Source: Acidisphaera sp.
Lineage (GTDB): Bacteria > Pseudomonadota > Alphaproteobacteria > Acetobacterales > Acetobacteraceae
NCBI GenBank assembly: GCA_019240635.1
Contig: JAFAYA010000020.1
Location: forward strand, 1-39,414
DNA length: 39,414 bases
Direction: 5' to 3'
The position numbers were made by a program, and so were the translations under genes. Below, piece after piece: positions 23,589 through 31,049 of the stretch; positions within the stretch are counted from its first letter, which is position 1, and the number at the start of each line of letters is the position of its first letter. The notes under the pieces are model-generated. The model saw only the letters and a program-made list of their open reading frames with translations, was not told where the DNA came from and made no database searches.

Positions 23589-24296
23589 GTGGTGATTGCG
23601 GTCGACTATGTGGTGTTGACCCAAACGCCCGGCGAGGTGGCGGGTCTCCTGGCCGGGCTGACGCCGGAGGAAAAGGCGCGCGCGGCGCGGCTCAAGCGAA
23701 TGGAGGACCAGGCGCTCTACGTCGCCGCCCACGCGCTGCTACACGCCGCGGTATTCCAGGCGACAGGCCAGCGGCCGCGTGGCTTCCGGCGCGGGGAGCA
23801 GGGCAAGCCGGAGCTCGATCCCGGCTTCGGCGATCCGCCGCTCGCCTTCAGCCTGGCGCACGCCCGTGGCCTGGTGGCCTGCGCGCTGGCTCCCGGCATG
23901 GCGCTCGGCGTCGATGTCGAGCGGATCGAGCCCGGCGTTGACGGCGCCGGCATCGCCGCCATGCAGTTCGCCGCGTCGGAGCGCGCGGCGCTGGCGGCGG
24001 CCCCAGCGGCACGACGCGCCGAGCTGTTCCATCGCATCTGGACGTTGCGCGAAGCGGTGGCGAAGGCGCTCGGCGAGGGCCTGGGACGCGGCGCGGCGTT
24101 CGCGGTCGCGCTCGACCCGCTCGCCCTCGACCGGGCGGCCGAAGACGCGGCGCGCGGGCTCGCCTGGCACCTCGAGGAGTGCGCGGCCGTGCCGGGCTGG
24201 CGGATGGCGCTCGCCGCGCGCCACCCGGCATCGCCGCCGCCGGCGGTCTGCTGGCGCGAGATCGGCCTGGCCGAACTGGCGGCTCGGCTGCCCTGA
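23589..24296 (+). CDS. Sfp-type 4'-phosphopantetheinyl transferase
   Basis: 235 aa. Transfers the phosphopantetheine arm from CoA to a Ser of carrier domains. Family motifs: FSLAH at 87-91 (FSLSH equivalent), GVDVER at 107-112 with Mg-binding D109 and E111, and WTLREAVAKALGEG from 151 with E155 and K159; the canonical KEA is REA here. Length and layout fit the Sfp/HetI/EntD group rather than AcpS, suiting it to secondary carrier domains. Start is GTG 23589 or GTG 23592; neither has a clear ribosome site. It is divergent from the carrier-bearing synthetase, with 173 bases between their starts. The amidase follows 74 bases downstream. Confidence 0.9.
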   Translation: MVIAVDYVVLTQTPGEVAGLLAGLTPEEKARAARLKRMEDQALYVAAHALLHAAVFQATGQRPRGFRRGEQGKPELDPGFGDPPLAFSLAHARGLVACALAPGMALGVDVERIEPGVDGAGIAAMQFAASERAALAAAPAARRAELFHRIWTLREAVAKALGEGLGRGAAFAVALDPLALDRAAEDAARGLAWHLEECAAVPGWRMALAARHPASPPPAVCWREIGLAELAARLP

Positions 24297-24370
24297 GATC
24301 CGGCCCCGGCTTTCCCGGGCCCGGCTTCCGCGCGATGCTGGGCGAACCAGGGCATGGCGGGAGGGACGAC

Positions 24371-25783
24371 ATGAACCAGGAGGATCTCTGCTTCCTGCCG
24401 GCGACCGAGATGGCCGCGCAGATCCGCCTGAAGAAGCTCTCGCCGGTCGAGATCGTGCAGGCGGTGCTGCAGCGCGTGGCGGCGCTGGAGCCGCAGGTGA
24501 ACGCCTTCGCCACGCTCACCGCGGAGCAGGCGCTCGATGCGGCGCGCACGGCGGAGGCGGCGCTGATGGCGGGCGACCCGCTCGGCCCGCTGCACGGCGT
24601 GCCGGTCACCATCAAGGACCTGGTGGTGACGCGCGGCATTCCGACCGAGCGCGGCTCGTTCATCTGCAAGGGCCAGGTGCCCGACACCGACGCGCCGGTG
24701 GTCACCCGGCTGAAGCAGGCCGGCGCCATCGTGCTCGGCAAGACCACGACCTCCGAATTCGGCTGGAAGGGGGTGAGCCAGAGCCCGCTGACCGGCATCA
24801 CCCACAACCCCTGGAAGCACGGCTTTAATGCCGGCGCCTCCTCGGCCGGCGCGGGGGCGGCGGCCGCCGCGGGCTACGGGCCGCTGCACCAGGGCTCGGA
24901 CGGCGCGGGCTCGATCCGTATGCCCGCGCATTTCTGCGGCGTGTTCGGCCTGAAGCCAACCTACGGCCGCGTGCCGTACTACCCGACGCCGAACAACGAC
25001 TACACCTCGCATATCGGGCCGATGACGCGCAGCGTCGCCGATTCCGCGCTGATGCTGCGCGCGATGGCCGGGCCGCATCCCTGGGACCACACCTCCTGCG
25101 AGGCCTGGCCGCTCGACTATCCGGCCCGGCTGCACGAGGGGATGAAGGGCAAGCGCGTCGCGTTCAGCCCCGATCTCGGCCATGCCCGAGTCGATCCGGA
25201 GGTCGCGCGCCTGGTGCGCGAGGCCGTCGCCGCGATCGCCGAGCTGCCGGGCAGTGCGGTGGAGGAGGTGACGCCCGAATGGGGTAAGGATGGCCCCGAG
25301 CTGATCCGCTTCACCTGGCCGGCGCATATGAGCGGCCACGCCCGGCACTTCGCCGAATACGAGGACCGCATGGACCCTGGGCTGGTCGCCTGCATCAAGG
25401 AAGGGCAGCGCGCTTCGGCCGCGGACTATCAGGCGGTGCGCGAGCGCAAGCTGGCCTATTGCGCGGCCATTGGGCGCTGGTTCGAGGATTTCGATTTTCT
25501 GCTCACGCCCAGTGTGTCCGTCGCCGCATTTCCGGCCGATCGGCTGCAGCCCGAGGACTGGCCGCAGCATGCGTGGGATTGGGTGAGCTGGGCGGAGTTC
25601 TCCTATCCCTTCAACTTCACCGGCATGCCCGCGGCGAACGTGCCGTGCGGCTTCACCGAAGCGGGGCTGCCGGTCGGATTGCAGATCGTCGGCCGCCGCT
25701 TCGACGACCTGAGCGTGCTGCAGGCGTCGGCAGCGTTCGAAGCGGCGCGACCGTGGGCGCAGCACCGGCCGGCGCTCGGCTGA
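24371..25783 (+). CDS. Amidase, amidase-signature family
   Basis: 470 aa Ser-cisSer-Lys hydrolase. Catalytic K82 is in VTIKDL, cis-Ser157 in GASSAG and nucleophile Ser181 in GAGSIRMPA, with the exact 24-residue Ser-Ser spacing of the family. An N-terminal helix region and a variable C-terminal half with LLTPSVSVAAFPAD and NFTGMPAANVPCGFTEAGLPVGLQ in pieces are typical. It is not GatA: no gatB or gatC is adjacent. GGGAGGG stands about 7 bases before ATG 24371. It runs in the same direction as the phosphopantetheinyl transferase and may share its transcript, so it could process the product of the synthetase; that is inference. Repeat copy B follows. Confidence 0.93.
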   Translation: MNQEDLCFLPATEMAAQIRLKKLSPVEIVQAVLQRVAALEPQVNAFATLTAEQALDAARTAEAALMAGDPLGPLHGVPVTIKDLVVTRGIPTERGSFICKGQVPDTDAPVVTRLKQAGAIVLGKTTTSEFGWKGVSQSPLTGITHNPWKHGFNAGASSAGAGAAAAAGYGPLHQGSDGAGSIRMPAHFCGVFGLKPTYGRVPYYPTPNNDYTSHIGPMTRSVADSALMLRAMAGPHPWDHTSCEAWPLDYPARLHEGMKGKRVAFSPDLGHARVDPEVARLVREAVAAIAELPGSAVEEVTPEWGKDGPELIRFTWPAHMSGHARHFAEYEDRMDPGLVACIKEGQRASAADYQAVRERKLAYCAAIGRWFEDFDFLLTPSVSVAAFPADRLQPEDWPQHAWDWVSWAEFSYPFNFTGMPAANVPCGFTEAGLPVGLQIVGRRFDDLSVLQASAAFEAARPWAQHRPALG

Positions 25784-25794
25784 GCGGCAAAAGA

Positions 25795-25875
25795 CAAGGC
25801 CAGGGGCGCTCCCTCCGCGAGCATTCCACGGGCTTCGCCCGCGGAACCTTTGCCCGCTCCGCCCCTGGACCCCGC
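25795..25875 (-). repeat. Dispersed nested-palindrome repeat, copy B
   Basis: Outer stem CCAGGGGCG (25800-25808) with its exact complement at 25860-25868. Inner hairpin arms lie at 25824-25833 and 25837-25846 around a 3-base loop. It is the inverted counterpart of copy A (11736-11815). Relative to copy A, one inner-stem pair is swapped C-G to G-C and one A-T pair has become G-T, so pairing is kept. It sits between the convergent amidase and the 302-aa gene. Confidence 0.85.
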
Positions 25876-25896
25876 TGGGGCAATGCCCCAGGCCCC

Positions 25897-26805
25897 TCAA
25901 TGCGCGGCAGGCGGTGGAGACAGGCTGGGGAACGGAGCGGTCTGCGGCGGTGCGGGCGGCGGCACCAGCGGGGGCACCCAGGCGAACGGCAGCCGGTTCT
26001 GTTCGCAATGCGTCAGCGCGGACAGCCAGGCCAGGTTCTGTGCCCGGAGCACGTTGGTCGTGCTGCCGAGATTGAACGGCTGGATCATCTGCATCGACTG
26101 GCCGAAATGCCGGCTGGCGTCGGCGCAATCGGTGAGCGCGGTCGAACGACCCCACACGAGCTCGGTCTGCGCATTGGTGTACGCCAGCTCCGCCGCGTTG
26201 CGCGCCACCTCCGGGTATCTGTCGCCGATGCGCAGCGCGCGTTCGAAGTCCTGCGCGCCCTGCTCGCGTTCGGCCTGGTCTTCGGCGAAGCGCGTCTCCA
26301 GGTCCGAGAGCTGGCGCAGCGCGCCGATCTCGTCGAAGAAGTTGTCGGCGACCGCCACCGCCTGGTGCGCCATCCGCTTTGCCGCGGTGTAGCGTTCGAG
26401 GTTGACCATGCTGTTGGCGATCGCCACGAGTTCCTGCGTCGAGGTGTTGCCGCCGAGCGAGGTGGCGAGCAGATAGGCCTGCTGCGTCGTCAGGCTCAGC
26501 TCGCTGCTGAACTGGTCCGAAAACGTCACGTAATCGGCGCCGGCCTGCTTCAGCGCGATCTGGGTGGAGACCGGATACAGCAGGATCTTCTCGGTCAGGC
26601 GCGACAGCTCCGCCCGCTGGTCGTTGATGTCCTTGTTGCGCGCGGTGTAGATCGACAGCCCGGCCGTGAACAGCGACAGCGCGAAGGCGAGCGCCGGCAC
26701 GGAGGCGGAGGCGGCCTTCCACCAGGGCTCGCTGGTGTCGGCCTTCGAGTCTGCGCGGGCGCCGGCTTCTGCCGCCGGCTCGCCGGACCGCTCCGGTGCT
26801 TCCAT
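25897..26805 (-). CDS. Single-pass membrane protein with helical repeat-like periplasmic domain, unknown function
   Basis: 302 aa. An acidic, probably disordered N-terminal segment of about 28 residues precedes one membrane helix at about 33-53 (ASVPALAFALSLFTAGLSIYTA region). Then comes a helical region of about 200 residues with TPR-like spacing (ANSMVNLERYTAAKRMAHQAVAVADN, REQGAQDFERALRIGDRYPEVARNAAELAY in pieces). The end is a Pro-rich tail. The N-in signal-anchor layout suggests a domain on one membrane face; orientation is uncertain. ATG 26805 has GGAG 8 bases upstream; the longer open frame covers the divergent oxygenase gene. I do not recognise the family. It converges on the amidase across repeat copy B. 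Confidence 0.78.
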   Translation of the reverse strand: MEAPERSGEPAAEAGARADSKADTSEPWWKAASASVPALAFALSLFTAGLSIYTARNKDINDQRAELSRLTEKILLYPVSTQIALKQAGADYVTFSDQFSSELSLTTQQAYLLATSLGGNTSTQELVAIANSMVNLERYTAAKRMAHQAVAVADNFFDEIGALRQLSDLETRFAEDQAEREQGAQDFERALRIGDRYPEVARNAAELAYTNAQTELVWGRSTALTDCADASRHFGQSMQMIQPFNLGSTTNVLRAQNLAWLSALTHCEQNRLPFAWVPPLVPPPAPPQTAPFPSLSPPPAAH

Positions 26806-26919
26806 CCCCACCGCTCCGTCAACGCGTTCCGGCAGCCGAATGAGCGGAAAGTAGCGGCGGGCGACAATGCCCGCAACAAGCGGCAGGCGCGGCAAGGTGC
26901 CGGCGGCTATGGTCGAAGC

Positions 26920-27639
26920 ATGCGAACCGACGGAAAGGCCGCGACGGCGGTGGAACGCGTGGACTGGGCCGGGATCGGCGCGGCACTCGATCGCGTCGGC
27001 TACGCGGTCACGCCGCCGCTGCTGGACGCCGCGGCGTGCCGGGCGCTGGCGGCGCTTTACGCCGGGGAGGCGGCGTTCCGCAGCCGCGTTGTCATGCAGC
27101 GCCATGCCTTCGGCCAGGGCGAATACCGGTATTTCCGCTATCCGCTGCCGGAGGCGGTCGCGCAGCTCCGTCACGCGATCTATCCGCGGCTCGCGCCGGT
27201 CGCCAATGCCTGGCGGACGACGCTGCGCGAAGCCGGACGCTTCCCGCCCGCACTCGACGCGTTCCTCGCGGAGTGCCACGCCGCCGGCCAGACGCGGCCG
27301 ACGCCGCTGCTGCTGCAGTACGGGCCGGGCGACTACAATTGCCTGCATCAGGACCTCTACGGTCCGCTGGTGTTCCCGCTGCAGCTCACGCTGCTGCTCA
27401 GCGCGCCGGACGATGATTTCACCGGCGGCGAGTTCGTGCTCGTCGAGCAGCGGCCGCGTGCCCAGTCGCGCGTCGAAGTGGTGCCGCTGCGCCAGGGCGA
27501 GGCGGTGATCTTCCCGGTGCACCACCGGCCGGTCGCCGGCGCGCGCGGGCCGTATCGGGTCAACCTGCGCCACGGCGTCAGCCGCGTCCGCTCGGGCCGG
27601 CGCCACACGCTCGGCATCATCTTTCACGACGCCGCCTGA
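26920..27639 (+). CDS. 2-oxoglutarate/Fe(II)-dependent oxygenase
   Basis: 239 aa double-stranded beta-helix enzyme. Iron ligands H143 and D145 (CLHQDLYG) and H218 (NLRHGVS) form the facial triad; R228 ten residues on is the likely 2-oxoglutarate anchor. FTGGEFVLVEQRPRAQSR follows the HxD strand as in prolyl-4-hydroxylase-like members (P4Hc type). The last strand is HTLGIIFHDA. It would hydroxylate a substrate with 2-oxoglutarate and oxygen, giving succinate and CO2. Substrate unknown; small proteins, amino acids or lipids are possible. The start ATG 26920 has a weak ribosome site. It ends 6 bases from the convergent kinase gene. Confidence 0.87.
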   Translation: MRTDGKAATAVERVDWAGIGAALDRVGYAVTPPLLDAAACRALAALYAGEAAFRSRVVMQRHAFGQGEYRYFRYPLPEAVAQLRHAIYPRLAPVANAWRTTLREAGRFPPALDAFLAECHAAGQTRPTPLLLQYGPGDYNCLHQDLYGPLVFPLQLTLLLSAPDDDFTGGEFVLVEQRPRAQSRVEVVPLRQGEAVIFPVHHRPVAGARGPYRVNLRHGVSRVRSGRRHTLGIIFHDAA

Positions 27640-27645
27640 GGCGGT

Positions 27646-28707
27646 TCAGCCGATCGCCTGCGCGTACTCCCAGGCGCGCTGCGCGAGGTCGCGGAAGGCG
27701 GCGCCGCGCTCGATCGCGCGCGCGTCGGCGGCGTTGCCGTCGAGCGCGCGGCGATAGACGCCGGCGACGATCGCCGCCAGGCGGAACATCGCGAAGACGA
27801 TCATGAACTCGAGCCCGGGCGCGTCGGCCCGGCCGGTGCGTCGGCAATAGGCGGCGGCGTACTCCGCCTCGCCGGGAATGCCGAGCGCCACCAGTTCGGC
27901 CTCCGCCACCCCGCCCGATGACTCCGGAAGCCGCGCGGTGAGCAGGTTGTAGGCGAGGTCGGCGAGCGGATCGCCAAGCGTCGCGAGCTCCCAATCCAGC
28001 ACGGCGACGACGCGCGGCTCAGCGGGATGGAACAGCAGATTGCCGAGCCGGTAGTCGCCGTGCACGATGCTCGCCTGCGCGTCCGGCGGCACGCGTGCTG
28101 GCAGCCATTCGATCAGCCGCTCCATCGGCGGAAACGCCTCCCAGCGGCAGGCGGCGTACTGGCGCGACCAGCGCGCGACCTGGCGGGCGACGTAGGCCTG
28201 CGGGCGGCCGAAATCCGTCAGGCCGCGTGCCCGCCAGTCCACCTGATGCAGGGCGGCCAGCACGCGGTTCATGTCGTCATACATCGCCCGGCGCTCGGCC
28301 GGCGCGCAGCCCGGCAGCCGGCGGTCCAGGAATACGCGGCCGGGCACGTAGTCCATGATGTAGAACATCGTGCCGATCACGCCGGGATCGCGGCAGAGCA
28401 GGTGCACACGGGGCACCGGGACCGCGGTGCCGGCGAGCGCCTGGATCACGCGGAACTCCCGATCGACGGCGTGCGCCGAGGGCAGCAGGTGGCCGGGCGG
28501 CTGCTTGCGCAGCACGTACTCGCAGCCGGCGGCCGCGAGGTGGAAGGTCGGGTTGGACTGGCCGCCCTGGAACTGCCGCACCGCGATGCGCTCGCCGGCG
28601 CCGGGAAGCTGGCCGCGCAGATAGCGCGCGAGCGCCGCTTCGTCGAAGCGATGGGCGGGCAGCACGGCGACGAGCTCGGGGCCGCCTGGCGCGGCACCGG
28701 CGGACAC
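27646..28707 (-). CDS. APH-type phosphotransferase (ACAD10/11 or LvaA-like kinase)
   Basis: 353 aa protein-kinase-like phosphotransferase. K68 (YVLRKQP) is the ATP-binding Lys. The Brenner motif HGDYRLGN is at 216-223 with catalytic D218, and the metal motif LDWELATLGDP is at 237-247. This variant of the aminoglycoside-phosphotransferase fold occurs with acyl-CoA dehydrogenases (human ACAD10/11; Pseudomonas LvaA), where it phosphorylates a 4-hydroxyacyl-CoA rather than a drug. GTG 28707 starts 4 bases after the SDR stop, so it is translationally coupled. The neighbours (SDR, acyl-CoA dehydrogenase) support a catabolic role, not resistance. Confidence 0.9.
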   Translation of the reverse strand: MSAGAAPGGPELVAVLPAHRFDEAALARYLRGQLPGAGERIAVRQFQGGQSNPTFHLAAAGCEYVLRKQPPGHLLPSAHAVDREFRVIQALAGTAVPVPRVHLLCRDPGVIGTMFYIMDYVPGRVFLDRRLPGCAPAERRAMYDDMNRVLAALHQVDWRARGLTDFGRPQAYVARQVARWSRQYAACRWEAFPPMERLIEWLPARVPPDAQASIVHGDYRLGNLLFHPAEPRVVAVLDWELATLGDPLADLAYNLLTARLPESSGGVAEAELVALGIPGEAEYAAAYCRRTGRADAPGLEFMIVFAMFRLAAIVAGVYRRALDGNAADARAIERGAAFRDLAQRAWEYAQAIG

Positions 28708-28711
28708 GCGA

Positions 28712-29497
28712 TCAGTCCGGCGGCAGCGCGGGCGAGCCGATCGTCACGCCGCCGTCGATCACCAGGGTCTGCCCGGTGACGAAGCGGCCGGCTTCCGCGG
28801 CGAGGAAGATCGCCGCGCCGGCGATCTCGTCGGGCTCGCCGATGCGCATCAGCGGCGTCTCGCGCGTGCGCCGGCGGTAGAGGTCCGGGTTCTCCCACAG
28901 CGCGCGGGCGAAATCGGTGCGGACCAGGCCGGGGGCGATGCAGTTCACGCGGATGTTCTTCGGTCCCCACTCGCAGGCGAGGTTGCGGGCGAGCTGCATG
29001 TCCGCCGCCTTCGACAGCGCATAGACCGGCAGGTTCACCGAGCCGCGCAGCCCGCCGATCGAGGAGACGATGATCGCGGCACCCCCGCCGCGCGCCGCCA
29101 TCTGCGGCAGCACCATGTTGCACAGCCAGAGATTGCTGCGCACGTTGGAGTTCATGATGCGGTCGTAGGCGTCGTCCGGCACTTGCAGCGACGGGCCGTA
29201 GTACGGATTGACCGCCGCATTGCAGACCAGGACGTCGATGCCGCCCCAGTGCCCGAGCGTCACGTCGACCAGCGCCTGCAGATCCTCCTTGCGGTTAATG
29301 TTGCAGGTCCTGACCCACGCCTCCCCGCCGCGCGCGGCGATCGCCTCGGCCACCGCCTCACACGCCGCCTGCTTGCGGCTGGAGACCACCACTTTTGCGC
29401 CGTGCTCGGCCATGCGCTCGGCGATCGCCCGGCCGATGCCCTTGCTGGAGCCGGTGATCACGGCGACCTTGCCGGTCAGGTCGAACAGCGTGCTCAT
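28712..29497 (-). CDS. SDR-family oxidoreductase
   Basis: 261 aa classical short-chain dehydrogenase. The cofactor loop TGSSKGIG is at 15-22, NAA at 93-95, and the catalytic set is N118, S146, Y159 and K163 (YALSK). R41 soon after the second strand suggests NADP(H). The C-terminal IAPGLVRTDF and TGQTLVIDGGVT are standard. The middle gene of a three-gene minus-strand operon: 11 bases after the acyl-CoA dehydrogenase, 4 bases before the kinase. GGAG lies 6 bases before ATG 29497. In the Lva comparison it corresponds to LvaD, an SDR in 4-hydroxyacid breakdown. The actual substrate is unproven. Confidence 0.93.
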   Translation of the reverse strand: MSTLFDLTGKVAVITGSSKGIGRAIAERMAEHGAKVVVSSRKQAACEAVAEAIAARGGEAWVRTCNINRKEDLQALVDVTLGHWGGIDVLVCNAAVNPYYGPSLQVPDDAYDRIMNSNVRSNLWLCNMVLPQMAARGGGAAIIVSSIGGLRGSVNLPVYALSKAADMQLARNLACEWGPKNIRVNCIAPGLVRTDFARALWENPDLYRRRTRETPLMRIGEPDEIAGAAIFLAAEAGRFVTGQTLVIDGGVTIGSPALPPD

Positions 29498-29508
29498 GCG
29501 TTGCTCCG

Positions 29509-30744
29509 CTATGCATTGCTCCGGGGCGGCCGGTATTTCGCCAGTTCCAGCCGGCCGATCTGGTGGCGGTGTACCTCGTCCGGACCGTCGACGATGCGCA
29601 TGGTGCGCGCGGTCTTGTACATCTGCGCCAGGCCGAAATCGGTGGTGACGCCGGCCGCACCGTGCGCCTGGATCGCCCAGTCGATCACCCGGCAGGCCAT
29701 GGCCGGCGCCGCCACCTTGATCGCGGCGATCTCGCCGCGCGCCGCCTTGTTGCCGACCGTGTCCATCTTCCACGCGGCGTGCAGCACGAGCAGTCGCGCC
29801 TGATCGATCAGGATGCGCGCCTCGGCGATCCGCTCGACGGTGACGCCCTGCTCGGCCAGCGGCTTGCCGAACGGCCGGCGGTCGAGCGCGCGGCGGCACA
29901 TCATCTCGAGCGCGCGCTCGGCGAGGCCGATCGTGCGCATGCAGTGATGGATGCGCCCCGGCCCGAGCCGGCCCTGCGCGATCTCGAAGCCCCGGCCTTC
30001 GCCGAGCAGGATGTTCGCCGCCGGCACCCGCACATCGTCGAAGACGATCTCGGCATGGCCGTGGGGCGCGTCGTCGAAGCCGAACACCGGCAGATGCCGG
30101 ATGATGCGGACGCCCGGTGTGTCGCGCGGCACCAGGATCATCGATTGCTGGCGGTAGCGGTCGATGCTGTCCGGGTCGGTCTTGCCCATCACGATCAGCA
30201 GCCTGCAGCGCGGATCGAGCGCGCCGGAGGACCACCATTTGCGGCCGGTGATGACGTAGTCCCCGCCGTCGCGCCGGATGCGGCACTGGATGTTCGTGGC
30301 ATCGGACGAGGCGACGTCCGGCTCGGTCATGCAGAAGCACGAGCGGATTTCTCCGGCCAGCAGCGGCGCCAGCCATTCGCGCTTCTGCGCCTCGCTGCCG
30401 TAGCGGTCGAGCGTCTCCATGTTGCCGGTATCGGGGGCGGAGCAGTTGAACACTTCCGACGCCCAGGCGACGCGGCCCATGATCTCGGCGAGCGGGGCAT
30501 AATCGAGATTGCTGAGCCCGGCGCCGCGTGCGGAGTGCGGCAGGAACAGGTTCCACAGGCCGGCTTCGCGGGCCCGCGGCTTCAGCGCCTCGACGATCGG
30601 CACCGGCTGCCAACGGTCGGCCATCGCCGCCTGCTGGCCGTGATAGACGGATTCGTTCGGATGGATGTGCTCGTCCATGAACGCCTGCAGGCGCGCGCGG
30701 AACGCATTCACCGCATCCGAAAAGGCGAAGTCCAACGACGGCAT
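29509..30744 (-). CDS. Acyl-CoA dehydrogenase (ACAD10/11- or LvaC-like)
   Basis: 411 aa flavoenzyme. Marks: [15 protein letters not shown] (FAD-side loop of the middle domain), [14 protein letters not shown], and the C-terminal helical domain with [35 protein letters not shown] in pieces. NVWWSSG-like variants with GRKWW and SSGALDPR occur in the ACAD10/11/FadE2 subgroup that partners with APH-type kinases. It may remove phosphate or oxidise at the alpha/beta carbons, depending on substrate. ATG 30744 gives the family start [10 protein letters not shown]; an upstream in-frame TTG at 30762 is less likely. First gene of the operon with SDR and kinase. Confidence 0.92.
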   Translation of the reverse strand: MPSLDFAFSDAVNAFRARLQAFMDEHIHPNESVYHGQQAAMADRWQPVPIVEALKPRAREAGLWNLFLPHSARGAGLSNLDYAPLAEIMGRVAWASEVFNCSAPDTGNMETLDRYGSEAQKREWLAPLLAGEIRSCFCMTEPDVASSDATNIQCRIRRDGGDYVITGRKWWSSGALDPRCRLLIVMGKTDPDSIDRYRQQSMILVPRDTPGVRIIRHLPVFGFDDAPHGHAEIVFDDVRVPAANILLGEGRGFEIAQGRLGPGRIHHCMRTIGLAERALEMMCRRALDRRPFGKPLAEQGVTVERIAEARILIDQARLLVLHAAWKMDTVGNKAARGEIAAIKVAAPAMACRVIDWAIQAHGAAGVTTDFGLAQMYKTARTMRIVDGPDEVHRHQIGRLELAKYRPPRSNA

Positions 30745-31049
30745 CCTTTGTGTGACGGCCAAGTGTAGGGCGTTGCGCGCGCCGGCCGGAAGCGGCCTTG
30801 ACGCGGCACGCGGGCAAAGCTATCGAGCGGGTTGCTCACGCAGTGGTGATGCTGCCGGCCTGCGGGCCGAGTGTTACCGCAGCGCGTCCAGGCGCGCCGG
30901 CGGGCGGTGCGCCCTTCGCCCGCGCGGCCTCGTCGCTCGGCATCGTCAGTCAGGCACCGGCAGTTGAGCGGCACAGTCAACAGGCGAAGCAACCGCGTAG
31001 CGCCACCCGCGCGCGCGTCCGGCGCCGCGCCGGCTCGATAGGGGCGGAG
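30745..31049. other. 305-base divergent intergenic region
   Basis: It separates the acyl-CoA dehydrogenase operon (minus) from the DedA/ATP-grasp/uppP genes (plus). It holds a good plus-strand promoter (separate entry) and a weak minus-strand candidate: TTCCGG and TACACT, 18 bases apart, at 30786-30791 and 30762-30767. The plus-strand frame open back to 30798 has no family similarity and a basic, low-complexity look, so I do not count it as coding. The transcript from the promoter would carry a leader of about 215 bases. No other gene seen. Confidence 0.6.
30798..30826 (+). promoter_or_regulatory. Sigma-70-type promoter upstream of the DedA gene
   Basis: TTGACG at 30798-30803 and TATCGA at 30821-30826 are exactly 17 bases apart. 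It points toward the DedA/ATP-grasp/uppP genes, 224 bases before ATG 31050. It could also drive the closely spaced genes beyond, down to 36870. Confidence 0.6.

Noticed and set aside
20443-23595. A 1050-codon open frame on the plus strand opposite the synthetase gene
   Set aside because: Its protein is Arg/Gly/Ala/His-rich with no domain; it is the antisense shadow of a high-GC coding region whose minus-strand product has three complete domains.
23717-26722. A 1001-codon minus-strand open frame across transferase, amidase and the 302-aa gene
   Set aside because: It runs opposite two genes with intact motifs and out of frame with the third; no family features.
27646-28707. Aminoglycoside resistance gene
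   Set aside because: The motif variant and coupling to SDR and acyl-CoA dehydrogenase point to acyl-CoA metabolism.
30798-31049. N-terminal extension of DedA or a separate small gene
   Set aside because: Composition is basic and low-complexity with no similarity, and a promoter sits at its first codon; DedA has a good start at 31050.
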